A stretch of DNA of 64,000 nucleotides, from positions 248,001 through 312,000 of the forward strand of contig KN832872.1 in NCBI GenBank assembly GCA_000827325.1, in the 5' to 3' direction. Shown here in pieces: positions 32,584-44,573 of the stretch. The translations under genes were made by a program, and so were the position numbers. The DNA comes from Oidiodendron maius Zn (lineage: Eukaryota; Ascomycota; Leotiomycetes; Myxotrichaceae). Numbering within the stretch: position 1 is the stretch's first letter; each line of letters starts with the position of its first letter. The notes beneath the pieces are model-generated. The model had not been told where the DNA came from. It ran no database searches and saw only the letters and a program-made list of their open reading frames with translations.

Positions 32584-34756
32584 ATGGACTCTACCGACGA
32601 GGGCCATATTTTAACCGAGGATCAAGCGAGAGCTGTGCCTGACCTCAATAATGACAATGTAAGCACGCTGACCGGTGCCTTGTTTCTTTCCCCTATAGCG
32701 CCCAGGTTGACCTCATTTTACGCCATCGATCTGGTGCTCTGTTAGCTAAACTAGAAAGACACTGCTCCCCATATTTCTTGTGCTGATCCTAGTTATCCTG
32801 CAGGCTGCTGAGATTGATATTGCCGCGTCTGTGGCGACAAGTACCTCCCCCACCATCCCCACCAGCGCCGGCCAACTGCTGAATCCGACTGTCGTAATAT
32901 CGAACAACGACCCCAAATTCAAATTCAAGTACCCGCAGGCTCGTCCAACACCTGAAGGAGTTGACGATTCTGAATGGAACAAGCTTTTCACAGCAGCTGA
33001 TTCTCGCTTTTACAATAAAGCTAATAAGAACGCTGTTACATCCAAGGCGAAACGTGAAAGTGGTGAGACGTACGGACTTGCGCTTCAGATGCTCCAAGAA
33101 AAACGAGAAAAGGCTGCCAGAAAGGCAAACAATAATGTAATTGGCAGTTCGAATTCTCTCGCGTCTTCACTATCTACAGCAGCACCGAAAACCAAGATTT
33201 CCAGTACAAAGAAACCACAACCCTCAAAGGAAGTATTAACTAGCGGCTCTCGTGAAGCCACTCCAGCCACCATGGATATGGCTGAGAGGATAAAGACTGA
33301 AGCGCGTCCTCGCAAGGCAGCCTCTGACGCACCTTCGGAACACGATTCTCCAGCTCCATCTCCCGCTCCGAAAATTGTCAGTTCAGCGGCCCCTCTCAAA
33401 CCTCAGAAAACAGGCTCAAAGAAGGGCACGGCAACCTCCACTAAGAAACAACAAGCTAAAAAGTCACTTTCGAAGAGTAGGGTCAACGGTATGTTACGTC
33501 GCAGTTCTACCAATTATATCTGCTAGCTAAATTCCGGCTATTGCTAACACGAAAACATAGACACCCCATCCAACTCTCGCCACGCTAGCCACACACCTGG
33601 ACCCAAGAGTGGCGTCTCTTCTGGTGATGAAAGCAATGATGGAGGGGAATACTGCATTTGCCGTGGCCCGGATGATCACCGGATGATGGTCTTTTGCGAG
33701 GGCGGTTGCGAAGATTGGTACCATTGCTCGTGTGTTGGTATCGATGAAGAAGATGCAAAGGAGCTCCTCGATAGGTTCATCTGCCCAATGTGCAATATTC
33801 CTAACAAAGCGTTCACGACCTTCAAACCCATCTGTCGCTACCACAATGTCGGTATACTTCTGAACAAGCCTGCTTGTCGCAAGGCTGCTAGGGCTGCTAG
33901 TGATCCTCCAAGCAAGTACTGCTGTGACGAGCATAGGGAAGCCTTTTGGGACTATATTGTTGACCGACTTCGTGAGGACGACGAATCGTCTAAGGGAGGC
34001 ACGATAAACCAAGTCGAGGCATCCGATATCCTGAACCAAAGCAGAGATATTGACCAGTTTCGCGCCCTAGGGGAGAAGCCTCGTTTGCCAAAGAAAGAAG
34101 GTGCCGATCCTGGTGAGTTATAGTTAGATTCTACACCTACACTCTCTGATTGCTGACTTGAGACAGACCGCCCAGTGGGGCTCGATTATCTCCTCCTGGA
34201 AGAGGTTAAGATGCTTGAGGACATCAAGAACAAAAAGACAGAATTACAACGCCGGGTCCGAGGCTACCAAAATCAGCATAAGCTTTTCAGGATGGTTCTT
34301 GCTCGGGCGAAGCTTGCAGCTCAGCATCTTAAAGAGACCAAGCCTCTTTGTGGGTATGACAATCGTATGGCCTTCAACGAGGTTCAGTTTGAGAAGTGGT
34401 CCAAGACCACTGAAGGGAAAACTGCTCTTGAGACTGGAATTCTTGGCCCTCGAACTGATGAGACCAAGCATATTGATGCACATGTGCCGTACGCTGGCCA
34501 GGCTATTCTCGAAGCACCTATCGTCCCTGATGTCCTCAACAACATTTGCCTTAGCCTGGAGAAGTCGAGATGCAAGCACAACAAGCTTAGTCTTTGGAAG
34601 GAAGTCCATAGTACTGATTTGGCCTATAATATGACACTCCTCAATGAGCAGATTGACAAGCTCACGATGCAGGAGGCAGAAATTATCGACGACGCCGAGA
34701 CGCGTGAGGCTACTAAAGGCTATTACGCGGACAATACAACAACGCAGCTATTTTAA
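32584..34756 (+). CDS. spp1: COMPASS (Set1 complex) PHD-finger subunit Spp1
   Basis: Exons 32584-32658, 32804-33488, 33561-34112 and 34167-34756 give 633 residues. A basic Ser/Lys-rich N-terminal half is followed by a PHD finger at about 284-333 with all eight ligands: C285, C287, C299, C303, H308, C311, C328, C331. It includes FCEGGCEDWYHCSCVG. A second Cys/His cluster follows (PICRYHNVGILLNKPACRKAA, KYCCDEH), typical of Spp1, and then helical and coiled-coil segments. Spp1 binds trimethylated H3K4 and is part of the Set1 methyltransferase complex; in yeast it also links H3K4me3 sites to the meiotic break machinery. In-frame upstream Met codons at 32434 and 32494 could give a longer protein, but that stretch looks like leader sequence. 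The 145 nt first intron is longer than the rest. Confidence 0.9.
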
Positions 34757-35547
34757 GCTAGGCTACTATATGGTCTAGAAGCTCTGTTGACACAGGTGAA
34801 GTCTGACAGAGGCGCGTCAATACTTCTAAGTTGCATGATAATCGACGATAGAATGAATATACTCGGACGGCGTACAAAATTGGAGGTGGCGTTACCTGTA
34901 TCTAAAACGGTCGGCAGATACCCAAAGGCTTGCATTTCGTTGATGTCTTGAGATGCATTGTGAATAAGGGAGGGTATGATCCTAACTTCGCCAGAGCTCT
35001 TTGCAAAGGTAGTTTGGAGGGCTGGGCAACTTCAATAAATTCACCAGGATTAATCAACTTTGAATTTGTGTCTCTCAGCGTGCCACACATTTACATTTAT
35101 GAGATACCCCTTGTATAATGCCCATCTAATTAAATTTGAATATCCATCAACGTTGCTGCCTCGCAATACCTAGACTGTTTAAGAGTCATGGTCGTTCGCA
35201 GTCACGGGGTCGGAGCATCACCAATCAGTGTCCAATCACGAGCCGAACCCGCATGTACCAAATCACAGGACCACCGTCACGAACTCGATGATGCACTCTA
35301 ACTTCTATCATGTATTTGCTCAATATCTTATGTTGTGGCCTTTGTCACAAGCCGTTTGGTATCATTGTTCGATCATAACTTTCTTGAACGCGAAACGCTT
35401 TTCCAAAGCATCGACTAATATAAGTCTTCTAAATTCCTGTTGTGTTGTCGCCTGTGCCATCACTATATATTCAAGTCACATAATACTGAGATTTACTCAA
35501 GCTACAGATCATTTGAGTGTATCTGATCTCTCTCTCTCGCTGCTACG
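34757..35547. other. Intergenic region, A+T-rich, no gene seen
   Basis: This is the 3' flank of spp1 and the promoter of the next gene. It has only short frames without motifs and a CT repeat just before the downstream start. Confidence 0.4.
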
Positions 35548-36825
35548 ATGTCAGAAAATCTTCCAACGTCTAATGAGGAAGACCTTAAGGGAGCAAAGGA
35601 CTTCAGCTCCGTACCGCGTTCTGAGCCAGGTCAGACACATAATCTTCGCAGATTGCAGCCCAAGGCTTCTAGGTCCTCAGATCTGCCTAAGAATAAATCT
35701 CTGCGGTCGTCTTCTCCGCCGTCGAGTCTAGAGTCCAGAGATCGCCGGAAAGACCGTCGGAATTCCCGCCCTCGAAAACGAAGCAGACGACCCAGCAGGT
35801 CGCCCTCCTGGTCAGGGGACGATATCAGAGCCAGATCTCACTCTAGCTCCCGCAAACCAAAGGAACGCCACCGTGGCCTCAAGGGCGGCCTTGTAGCGCT
35901 TGGCGGTCTTCTTGCCGCGGGTCTTCCAATCGCAGGAGAACTTTACCTAAAGCACGTGGTCCACGAACATGAGCGAGAGAAAGACGAGAGGAAAGAAATA
36001 CGCCATGAGCAGGCAATGGAAGAGAAAGAACGTAAAAAGATGGATTTGGAGTTGGAAGCCATGGAGGAGGAAACTGGGTGGATGAGCCGCAAGCATGAGA
36101 TTGATATTAGGCGGAGGGAAGTGGATTTGCAGATCAGAGAGATGGAACTTGATGGTTTGCTGGTAGAGAGGAAACCCAGAGGTCGAAAAGTCATAGAGAG
36201 TTGTCAGGATCGTACAACAAGGGCTGATATTCTGTCAATCGAGGAGCCAAGGAGACGACAACTTCCGACAATCGATTCCCAGCCACAATCATATCGTGCT
36301 CCTAACGAAGATCTAGCCCTTGCACGAGATGTACGATATCAACAAGACAGTCCGCGCGATCTAGTTTATCCTGATGAGCAGAGACGGCGCAAATACGATG
36401 ATGCTTATCTTAACCCTCGGTCTCTTCATACCCACCTTCCGCCGGAGCAAGCCTTCCGACCTCCTCGCCGATCTCGTAGGGAGAGAAGTTCCTCTCCGGA
36501 CTCTCAAACTCAACGTCGATCCGCGTCTCCGCCTCCAGCACGACTCCGTGCCTTCCCTACTACCACGGCACTTGTTGCAGGGGGCCTGACAGCCTACCGG
36601 CTGCGAGACGATGACGGACCTTGGCTAGGCAAGAAGGCAGCTCGCATCGCGATGTCTGCGGGCACAGCTGCCTTGACGAGTTTGACGCTTAAGCGTGATG
36701 AGACTCCGCCAGAGGAAGATGAAGGGCTAGTGGCTCAGATTCTGGATAGTCGGCCTTTTGCCGTGGCAGGTCCGGTGATAGCGGGGATCGGTGCTGAGAG
36801 GATAATATGGGGAAGAAATAAATAA
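35548..36825 (+). CDS. Unrecognised basic, coiled-coil protein with Gly/Ala-rich hydrophobic segments
   Basis: This is a single-exon frame of 425 residues; I do not recognise the family. Residues 40-110 are Arg/Ser-rich and strongly basic, with RS-like runs. Residues 111-134 (LKGGLVALGGLLAAGLPIAGELY) are hydrophobic and glycine-rich. Residues 138-215 form a highly charged coiled coil rich in Glu, Arg and Lys. Residues 225-340 are again basic and disordered. The last 80 residues have two more Gly/Ala-rich hydrophobic patches (TALVAGGLTAYRL and FAVAGPVIAGIGAERI). Glycine-rich hydrophobic segments beside basic disordered regions occur in several uncharacterised fungal proteins. A membrane-associated or nuclear role are both possible. 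Steady codon use, a CT-rich leader and an ATG in good context make it a real gene. Confidence 0.75.
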   Translation: MSENLPTSNEEDLKGAKDFSSVPRSEPGQTHNLRRLQPKASRSSDLPKNKSLRSSSPPSSLESRDRRKDRRNSRPRKRSRRPSRSPSWSGDDIRARSHSSSRKPKERHRGLKGGLVALGGLLAAGLPIAGELYLKHVVHEHEREKDERKEIRHEQAMEEKERKKMDLELEAMEEETGWMSRKHEIDIRRREVDLQIREMELDGLLVERKPRGRKVIESCQDRTTRADILSIEEPRRRQLPTIDSQPQSYRAPNEDLALARDVRYQQDSPRDLVYPDEQRRRKYDDAYLNPRSLHTHLPPEQAFRPPRRSRRERSSSPDSQTQRRSASPPPARLRAFPTTTALVAGGLTAYRLRDDDGPWLGKKAARIAMSAGTAALTSLTLKRDETPPEEDEGLVAQILDSRPFAVAGPVIAGIGAERIIWGRNK

Positions 36826-37298
36826 TTGTTGCATATTTATACTAATTTACATGGATGACTGTACATCATGGGGCCTAACAGGGGAGTTACTTGTGTTTTC
36901 CTGGTTATTACAATATATGTATACATATATATTCATATCCGAGCCCCGTTCTTTAGCGAAAGATGGCTACCGAAGTTGCCTGTGATACTGTTCGTTATTA
37001 TAAAGCAAAATTGTTTGGCAATCGTAATTTCCTGATGACTATCTACAGTCAAAGTAGACGTCTAATATATGAGGATATGTATATTTCTAAGTAATTCATT
37101 TCCCCTTGGCGCCCGCCCTGCTGCCAACTGAACACAGAACGCCTCTTGAGTAAAGCCTGGTCTTATCCTCTTTCATATAGTGAAAACGCTATCAAAGCAC
37201 CGCACATGATTGCACTACTCGTACAGATTAAACAATTCACGACTGTCCTACTGGATTCTATTGAGAATACGCAGGGCAACACAAGCCAAGATGCAATC
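36826..37298. other. Convergent intergenic region, very A+T-rich, no gene seen
   Basis: This lies between two converging genes. It contains a run of alternating TA-like sequence (about 36910-36935), typical of terminator regions in fungi. Confidence 0.4.
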
Positions 37299-39169
37299 TT
37301 ACGCGCTCGCCCACTCAACGACTTCCAAGGCACACATAACGAGAATGAGTGTTGATGGAAGGATCCTAGAAGTTGTCAGTAGGCGGTCTTATATGTATAG
37401 TGAGGGGACTGAATGAGTGCATACCAAATAACGTAACTCTGAAAGAGCAGTTTGCTCATCACGCTTTCATATACACCATTGATCTGACATATTTGGGCCA
37501 ATTGCAACGCACTCGGTGCCCCTGTCAATAAAAAGCATACGATGACGAAGATAGGATCGTCTAATATGCTCACAGGCACATACTTCGCTGCGAGTGCCAG
37601 TAGAGGTGCCATAATTAACGTAGGCAGAAGCATGCGAGAGATCAAAGAGGCTACCAATAATCTGGTGCCAATTCGACTCTCCTCCGAATTCTCATCTTGG
37701 GCTTCCTTGGGGAGTGTGTTTCGGGCCAGATTGGCGCCTAAGACAACTAGGATGAGAGGCACTGCTACGCCACCAGATTGTGATACGGCACGTGTGACCG
37801 AATTGGAGATGAAAGTGCCTTCCTCAAAAAAGAGGCGTTGTAGGCTCGGGATCGAGGCGACGATCACAGCTACCAACATGGCCCATAGTGGAGGGTTCAT
37901 GAATTCCCAAGTTCCAACCAACAAGCGGCAGACGATATTAGATGTAGTATTTATGCTCGTCTGTAAAGTTGGAGGGAGTAAGTCGAAAACCAATTTGCCA
38001 AGTTCGGCAAGTTTAAGTAAAGCGAACGACATACCACGCTTGACGTGTCGACGCACTCTGGCAATTGCGCCACTGATCCCAGCAGGAAGTTCTTGATCAT
38101 CAGATGCAGGAGTGTGGATACTAGGGAAGGATATTATGTCCCCGCTTAGAAGTTCATCATGATGGCCGTTCCCATTGGCAGGAGTTTTCCCGGGATGTCC
38201 GTGACCCTCTCCGTCGTCCGAGAAGGACGCTGCGTATTGAACATTGGTAATGGGGGTCCTATCACCAGATGCGAAGGAGTTGGTCGCGGATTGATTTCGG
38301 TGCAATCTTGAGCGGTCCGCATCCTCCTCACCATCAAGGCCAGGTATCAGATCTGGTTCGTCGCGATATCGGCCATCTTCAACAGAAGCATCTCGGTGCT
38401 CCTCGTATCTATCGGGCGGAGCAAGTAAAACGTGGTATCCCCAGCTCCATCGTACAAGCTGACCCAGCTGTTGAAAGATTAACAGATATAGAATACCTCG
38501 AGCCGCGACCTCGTCATCGTTGTCTCCAGGAATCTTGTCCCAATGTAACCCCTTCAAGGTCTGTGATAAGGATATGACGAGCGAGATAGGCAGGGAGTTG
38601 GAGTTTCCGAAGACCTAGGTTTATCAGCCTCACATAATACATACATTAGATAGGTAGCTTACTCCCATAGCAGTCACAAAATTGGCGGGTCGCTTCCCCA
38701 ACCCGAAGACTTTTGAGACCCCAACTGAGACAAGGTACGAGACTGTCGTTTGCACCACAAATATGACTGGAATAACGGCCAGATCCAGCAGCTTGCCTGC
38801 AGTGAGTTGTGAAGCCAACTTGGTGAAGACTACCCTGATTAGCTGATGTCAGGATTGAAGGGGACCCTACGTACTGAGACAAGGTGTAAAGAGTGCAACA
38901 TTTAGATTGGCCACAAATTTCTGCTTGTCTTGATCGAACATCCCCTGCTGGGCCACGATGTACCCAGGCAGACTCACGCATACAACCTCCAGCACGGCCT
39001 CGAACACCAGGAGGATGAGGTGCCCCAACGCCGGATGAGAGTCATGGTCGCTGGCTCTCCTCAGCAGTCCCAGCGCTGGCACCAATGCCCGGCTCACGAC
39101 GGACGGGCCATAGTCATCGGCAGTGACCGCATTCAAGCGATATGAGGTTGGGGGGGTGAAGATTGCCAT
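37299..39169 (-). CDS. Membrane transport protein of the auxin efflux carrier (PIN-like, Ecm3/YNL095C type) family
   Basis: Exons 38875-39169, 38663-38829, 37425-38614 and 37299-37365 give 572 residues. The N-terminal half has membrane segments LILLVFEAVLEVVCVSLPGY, then NLNVALFTPCLIFTKLASQL with the family's conserved asparagine and proline region, then IPVIFVVQTTVSYLVS. A hydrophilic loop of about 200 residues separates it from the C-terminal half, which has WEFMNPPLWAMLVAVIVASI, LILVVLGANL and a final segment ending LILVMCALEVVEWASA. Ten spans around a central cytosolic loop is the usual layout. The last exon adds 22 residues and supplies the real C-terminus: reading straight through 37425 would give an unrelated tail. 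Fungal members sit in the ER or vacuole membrane; their substrate is not established. Yeast relatives have been linked to cell wall and stress phenotypes. Confidence 0.88.
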
Positions 39170-41317
39170 CGATCGACGATGGAGATGGGCACCACCGGCG
39201 ACCTATGTGGCGGTTAAAGAGAATGGCATGGAATAGATCGTGGACACTCGGGCGGTATGAGAGATGGTGAAATACTAGCAGCGTGCAGTGTAGCTGGATC
39301 CGGCGCATACGTAACAATCTACGGCGCCGCCAACCGAGAGGGCGGATCAACGCCCGTGCCCGACGACCGATAGGCAGAACTTAGCTGTGTCTGTTTAAAC
39401 TCTGATTGACGCGTCCGTGGAAAAGCAAAGACGGCTAGAAGGCGGCTTTCTCCCATCCGGCCTGAACAGAGTTAAGTGGGACTCGTCCCAGTTTCGTGCT
39501 GCTCCTACTGTCTCTCGCCGATTCTCATCCCCCCTCTTTCCCGCCACTCCTCATCTCTGTGCACCCATAGGACAAAATATGTGCTTGGTTGTGCATCATC
39601 ATCTCGACCTTGGCGTTATTGTATCGCAGGTTTTAGGACGCATATTGAACTATACAGGTGCAGACTAGCGGTGGCTTATTGTCTTGCAAGAAGTCATTGC
39701 AACCCTCCAAGTGGACGACTCCATTCTGCGATTCATACGCCACGCCTCTTTCTTTCCTTATCGGGCTTTTCGCTATAGCCCCGCCTTTATTGACTGACCT
39801 AGACACCGCCGATCGCATCTCCTTTTCCTTGGCCCTGGATGGCGAAATATCGAAAGCGGTTGTGCAATGCGGGTCATGTGTTTTTGTCCAACATGCAAGC
39901 TGTCTATTACTAAAGTTGTGCATTGCATCCACAAACCCTTAACATGACCAGGGCTAGCTGTGTTGGAACCAAGCAGACTGCTCGAGCGAGAAGATTGCAA
40001 CTCTAGAGTCGATGGGTGATTTCATCCTGCAACTTGTTTCGATTGAAGGAGGACAACAGTAACATGCCGCTTATTTAATCATGCAAAAGCTGTTTTCTTG
40101 TCCTCTGGAGTTCAATATAGTCATACAGTAATCTGTCATGCGCCATCACATGTACCTCGAGAGCTGCGGGATTCCTTCTCATCCTCCACGAGCGGCTGCT
40201 GGTAGCTTCCAGACCTTGAATGCCTCTTACATCGTCGAGGCCTTAGTGATTTATCTACTAGCCCAGACTCGATGGCCTATTGCAGTTCCAGCAAGACCTA
40301 GCGACTATTAACACCAGGGTCAAACGTATTAGTGAACCGTCTAGACGATTAGACAGGATTTTGTGATATGTTCACAAGACCCTCAGCACCACTACATTCT
40401 GCCATGTGCTCGACGGGAAATGGTAATGTTCTTGCAAGGCTCAATAAACCTCCTGTCGTCAGCAACGCCACGGCCAGATCATGTGACCTTCAATGCCCCA
40501 CCACGTTAGTTCGACCAGGTAAAAAGATGTTTGATATTCGCCATGACCGTTGAGAAGCAATTTTTCCCTTTTGCCACAGCTCGACCCTGTCCAGGCCAGG
40601 GGTCAAGCCACGAGAGAAGTCAAGCCACTTGTACTCCTCGCTGCGGCTCGTACGAGGGGAGCTCTCGGCCAGCCAACCACCGCAACATTAAAGCCAACGT
40701 CATCCTTCGACCCTTTGACCCGCAGAGGGGTCTTCCCAGAATCTTATCGGACCAGCCGCGGCATCGCAGGCTCCTCCCTCTCAAATTTTAATGTCGATAT
40801 CCAGAACTTCCGGCGCCTTGGATGCTCAGTACCGGCCGCTCGATCACTCTGCGCGGAGCATATCCTCCGGCTACCCCTAAGCGACGGCTTTTGGCAGAGA
40901 CAATCTCGTGCACAGCCTCAGGTCCTCGTCTCTGTCTACCATCGACTCTCTGCCATCCCCAGTGTTTACAAACCGAGTTTGATACGCCTAATCTTGTCGC
41001 CCATGGGAGTTCTGAGGTAGCGTGTCCTCAGATCCTCCCTACCTTCTCTCGCCCGGTCCAACGTCGGTTGAGCTGCGACTCCGCAGCCATCAGGCACTCT
41101 CCACAACCCCGCCTCCAGCACTTCTCGTTGGTGGGAGGACCCGAGGTCGCCGTGATAGTTTCTGGTAGGTCCCAATGTCTGTAGATATCTGTGCCCATCG
41201 ACCAGCGACTTGCCAGCCAGACTGAGGTCTTACCACTGACGTGCGCCGTAGAAGAAGACCGCGCCGAATTCAACGCCCAGCTCATGCCACGCGAATAGAA
41301 TTTGCTGAGAATCTGCA
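39170..41317. other. 2.1 kb divergent intergenic region upstream of pbs2
   Basis: Two divergent promoters lie here. Sequence from about 39490 to 39560 and from 40600 to 41300 is CT-rich on the plus strand, fitting a long 5' leader for pbs2. Frames on both strands carry no known motif. Confidence 0.4.
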
Positions 41318-43330
41318 ATGGCCACCCCGCCGGAGAAGGCCCCGTGCTCCCTAGGGAAGGGCGGTCCGCCAGGGACAACATCTCCTGATGCTCTACGCGA
41401 GTCGCCATCGAGCACAACTGTCGAGGATCCTACAAGTACGCTTCGGCTGCCGTCGTTGCGTCCAGTCTCGTCTCCACCCAGCGCCATGACACCTTCATCC
41501 TCGACTCATCTCGCTCTGCTACAAAACGCACGAAGGCCGAACCCTCCACCTGCGCATATATCTAGCGTACGAGGCATCCCTCCACCAGGTTCCAGAGGCA
41601 GTATGCCGGAGAGCATGGAAGCAAAGATGAAGGCATTCCACTTGTCACGGCAAGGCACGCCTCCCGGCCGTGCTGCGGGAAGCGTGCCATCGAATCTTGA
41701 GCCGACACCCAACAATTCGAGTTCAGGTAGCAGCCCGAGCGCCAGTTCAAGCTTGGGTAAAAGCCCGAGCCCAGGTCAGGGAACGCCATCCATACCAGGC
41801 CTTGCTGGACCGATGCGTCTGCCACCGAATCTTCGACCGGCAAACCAATCTTTTGTGTCTGCTCCGACAGTTCCGAAGGCCAAGGATAGTCTGAGCGCGC
41901 GAAGAGGGATGAAGTTGCCAGGAGGACTGCCAGGGTTGCCAGGCAACGAAGCATCAAATGGGAATTCTTCGAAATCCGCTGGCGATGGAGGGTCACAGCC
42001 AAATGGCAACAGCCAGTCGGGTTCGATGTTCTCACAGTTCTCTCAATATGTTGATACGAAAAATGGAACCTTAAACTTTGCTGGGAAGGCGGTCATTCAC
42101 GGTCAGGGCATCGATTTCACTAGCGGCAGCAAGTTCAACATCTCGCTGAACGAGGTAGACACCCTGGAAGAATTGGGCAAAGGGAACTATGGAACTGTTT
42201 ACAAAGTAAGACATGCTCGGCCAAAGATGCGTAGGCCTGGCCTTGGCCTTGTGGGAAATAAGGCCATCCCCATGACGCCCTCGCCGGAGAAGGAGAGTGA
42301 GATCGAACCGCCACCTACGGGCAGTTCGACAACCAATATCATCATGGCGATGAAAGAGATTCACCTTGAGCTCGACGAGGCGAAGTTTGCTGCCATTATC
42401 ATGGAGCTAGACATTCTTCACCGTTGCGTATCACCTTACATTATTGATTTTTACGGAGCATTCTTTCAAGAAGGCGCAGTTTATATCTGCATCGAGTTCA
42501 TGGATGGTGGCTCCATCGATAAGCTGTATGGCGATGGAATTCCCGAAAATATCCTCCGCAAAATCACGTATGCCAGCACACAGGGTCTCAGGACCCTCAA
42601 AGATGAGCACAAAATCATCCATAGGGATGTAAAGCCTACGAATATCCTCGTGAACACTCGCGGACAGGTTAAGATTTGCGATTTTGGTGTATCGGGCAAC
42701 TTGGTGGCTAGTATAGCAAAGACGAATATCGGGTGTCAGTCATACATGGCCCCCGAGCGAATCTCAGGCGGTGGAATAGCTGCGGCAGGCGCGAACCCCG
42801 GGAGCGGAACATACAGTGCTCAAAGCGATATCTGGAGCCTGGGTCTGACAATAATCGAGTGCGCAATGGGAAGATATCCATACCCGCCGGAGACATACAA
42901 CAACATCTTCTCCCAGCTTAGCGTAAGTGTAACTTATTCATGTCCTGGAATTACAAGTATTAACTTGAGCTAGGCTATCGTAGATGGTGAACCTCCAGAT
43001 CTTCCTGAAGAGGGATTTTCGCCTCTTGCACGAGACTTCGTTCGCGGCTGCTTGAATAAGATTCCAAAGCTCCGCCCAACGTACGCCATGCTTCTCCAGC
43101 ACGGCTGGTTGGCTCCATTATCGAAACCTGTTACCATTCTTGAAGCCGACGAAGAAGGAGGGACACCGGCTGCCCCGGACATCAAATCTGGCACTGAGGA
43201 TAAAGAGGTTGCCGAGTGGGTTCTCAACAGCCTAGAGAGAAGGAAGAAGGGACTAGTGGGCGAAAGCAAGAAACCTGCACTCCATGCTGCGCCGCTGGAC
43301 AGGGTTAGCCCTGCTGTTAGTCCGGCGTAG
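41318..43330 (+). CDS. pbs2: MAP kinase kinase Pbs2 (PbsB) of the HOG osmotic-stress pathway
   Basis: Exons 41318-42922 and 42974-43330 give 653 residues. The first 265 are disordered (Ser, Pro, Gly, Asn). The kinase domain starts at about 275 with the glycine loop GKGNYGTVY (288-296). It has the catalytic lysine in MAMKEIHLELDEAKF (Lys346), HRDVKPTN (435-442), DFG (455-457) and APER. The activation loop SGNLVASIAKTNIGC carries the Ser-x3-Thr pair (465, 469) phosphorylated by MAPKKKs of the Ssk2 type, which is diagnostic for Pbs2 among fungal MAPKKs. A hydrophilic insert between the glycine loop and the lysine (about 300-342) is also known in fungal Pbs2 proteins. Pbs2 activates the Hog1/SakA MAP kinase in the cytosol. 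The family call is strong. Confidence 0.95.
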
Positions 43331-43944
43331 ATGTGGATGAGACGAATCACGTTGCATTCTTTGCAGATGCTGGCAGCTGCGCTAATGATTGAGAATACGG
43401 GTGTTAGCATAGCAGAGCGATCCTATTTGAGACCTTACGTTTGCGGAAACCGGAGTGGATTAAGTGAGCTTTGTAATAGAGAAGCCACCGTTGCATAGGG
43501 GGTGGTACATATAGATCGTGCTTCTGGCTTGATGTGGCTTGCTCCTGGTGTAGGTCAGAAGAAAAGTAGTATCTCCTAGCTCCTCTGCTAGTCCTAAATC
43601 AAGATTTTCGAGACACTGCAGAACTTTCATTATATTCGTCCCTTCAATTCGATATGTGAAAGGAGAAGTGGTTATTACTTTACTGGAGGTGGATTTTGAG
43701 AACGACAAGAGGGAACACGGCGAGAGAATGCCAAAGTTACTTACAAGAAAGAAAGAGAATATAACGTATTGTAATTTATCAAGCTGTAAGCTATTGGTGT
43801 CTTAATATGGTACCCATGGCAGAGACATCGTCGTCTTCAGACGAGTTTGGCCAGTCTCAAACGGAGATGGATCACGCTACATTATCGAAACTGTTTGTTA
43901 CACGTTGCAGGAGACGATGAATAGCGATTTTGGACCAATGGGCT

Positions 43945-43976
43945 TTTGAGCCTTTGATCCTTTGAGCCTTTGAGCT
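43945..43976 (+). repeat. Tandem repeat, four copies of an 8 bp unit (TTTGAGCC-like)
   Basis: The units are TTTGAGCC, TTTGATCC, TTTGAGCC and TTTGAGCT, end to end. Further GAGCT and TTTGAG words are scattered over the next 130 bases. Confidence 0.75.
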
Positions 43977-44185
43977 TTTAAGACCCAAGCTCTCCAGGTT
44001 TCGGGAGCTCGGATATCCGTGCAAGTGCTCCCAAACTCTCTACAGAATTGAGACTATATTTGCTCCTTGCCTCAAATTCGTTTGAGCTCTTGAAGTCTTT
44101 GACGTATTTACGGGCTTGTCAAAATGCTTTGGGAGCTTTGCTCTAGTCTTCAAAAAGCCCAATTGGCAAAAGGCTACTTCCTTTG

Positions 44186-44485
44186 TCTTGCGATATGCAA
44201 CAAAACTCAGAAAAAGAGAGCACGACTAGTGGGGGGGGGGGGGGGGAAAGTAGGATTATAATAAGGAATGTATCGCATAAATAGAAGTGCCACTAGAAGG
44301 AGAAGATTTGACAGAGCGGGTATGCAAGATTGAAGAGAAGTATAAAAGTTGATAAATCGTAAAGAATTAGGGTCGTTATAAATTTGAAGTTTAGACAGCT
44401 TTGAGCGATCTATGACTTAAGCTTAAAGCTCAAAAGCTCATTGGCTGCAGAGGCTATTCATAATCTCTTGCGATGTGCAACAAAA
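44186..44485 (+). repeat. Diverged direct repeat of about 20 bp at both ends of a 300 bp segment
   Basis: TCTTGCGATATGCAACAAAA at 44186-44205 recurs with one change (TG for TA at the centre) at 44466-44485. A weaker match (AGGCTA) precedes each copy. The interval holds the G16 run and A+T-rich sequence. It may be an old local duplication. Confidence 0.55.
44231..44246 (+). repeat. G16 homopolymer run
   Basis: Sixteen consecutive G residues. The exact count may be an assembly artefact. Confidence 0.8.
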
Positions 44486-44531
44486 TGTGAGCGCTGCCGG
44501 CGTGCTGTCCCTGTCACGGTAGCGAAAAGGG

Positions 44532-44573
44532 GAAGCGAGGAGGAAGCCAGGAGGAAGCCAGGACGAAGCGAGG
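44532..44573 (+). repeat. Tandem repeat of an 11 bp unit (GAAGCSAGGAG), 3.8 copies
   Basis: Successive units are GAAGCGAGGAG, GAAGCCAGGAG, GAAGCCAGGAC and GAAGCGAGG. It lies within the intergenic repeat-rich stretch downstream of the hexokinase gene. Confidence 0.75.

Noticed and set aside
42216-42345. Insert between glycine loop and catalytic lysine of Pbs2 as a novelty
   Set aside because: A hydrophilic insert at this place is, to my knowledge, common in Pbs2 proteins of filamentous fungi.
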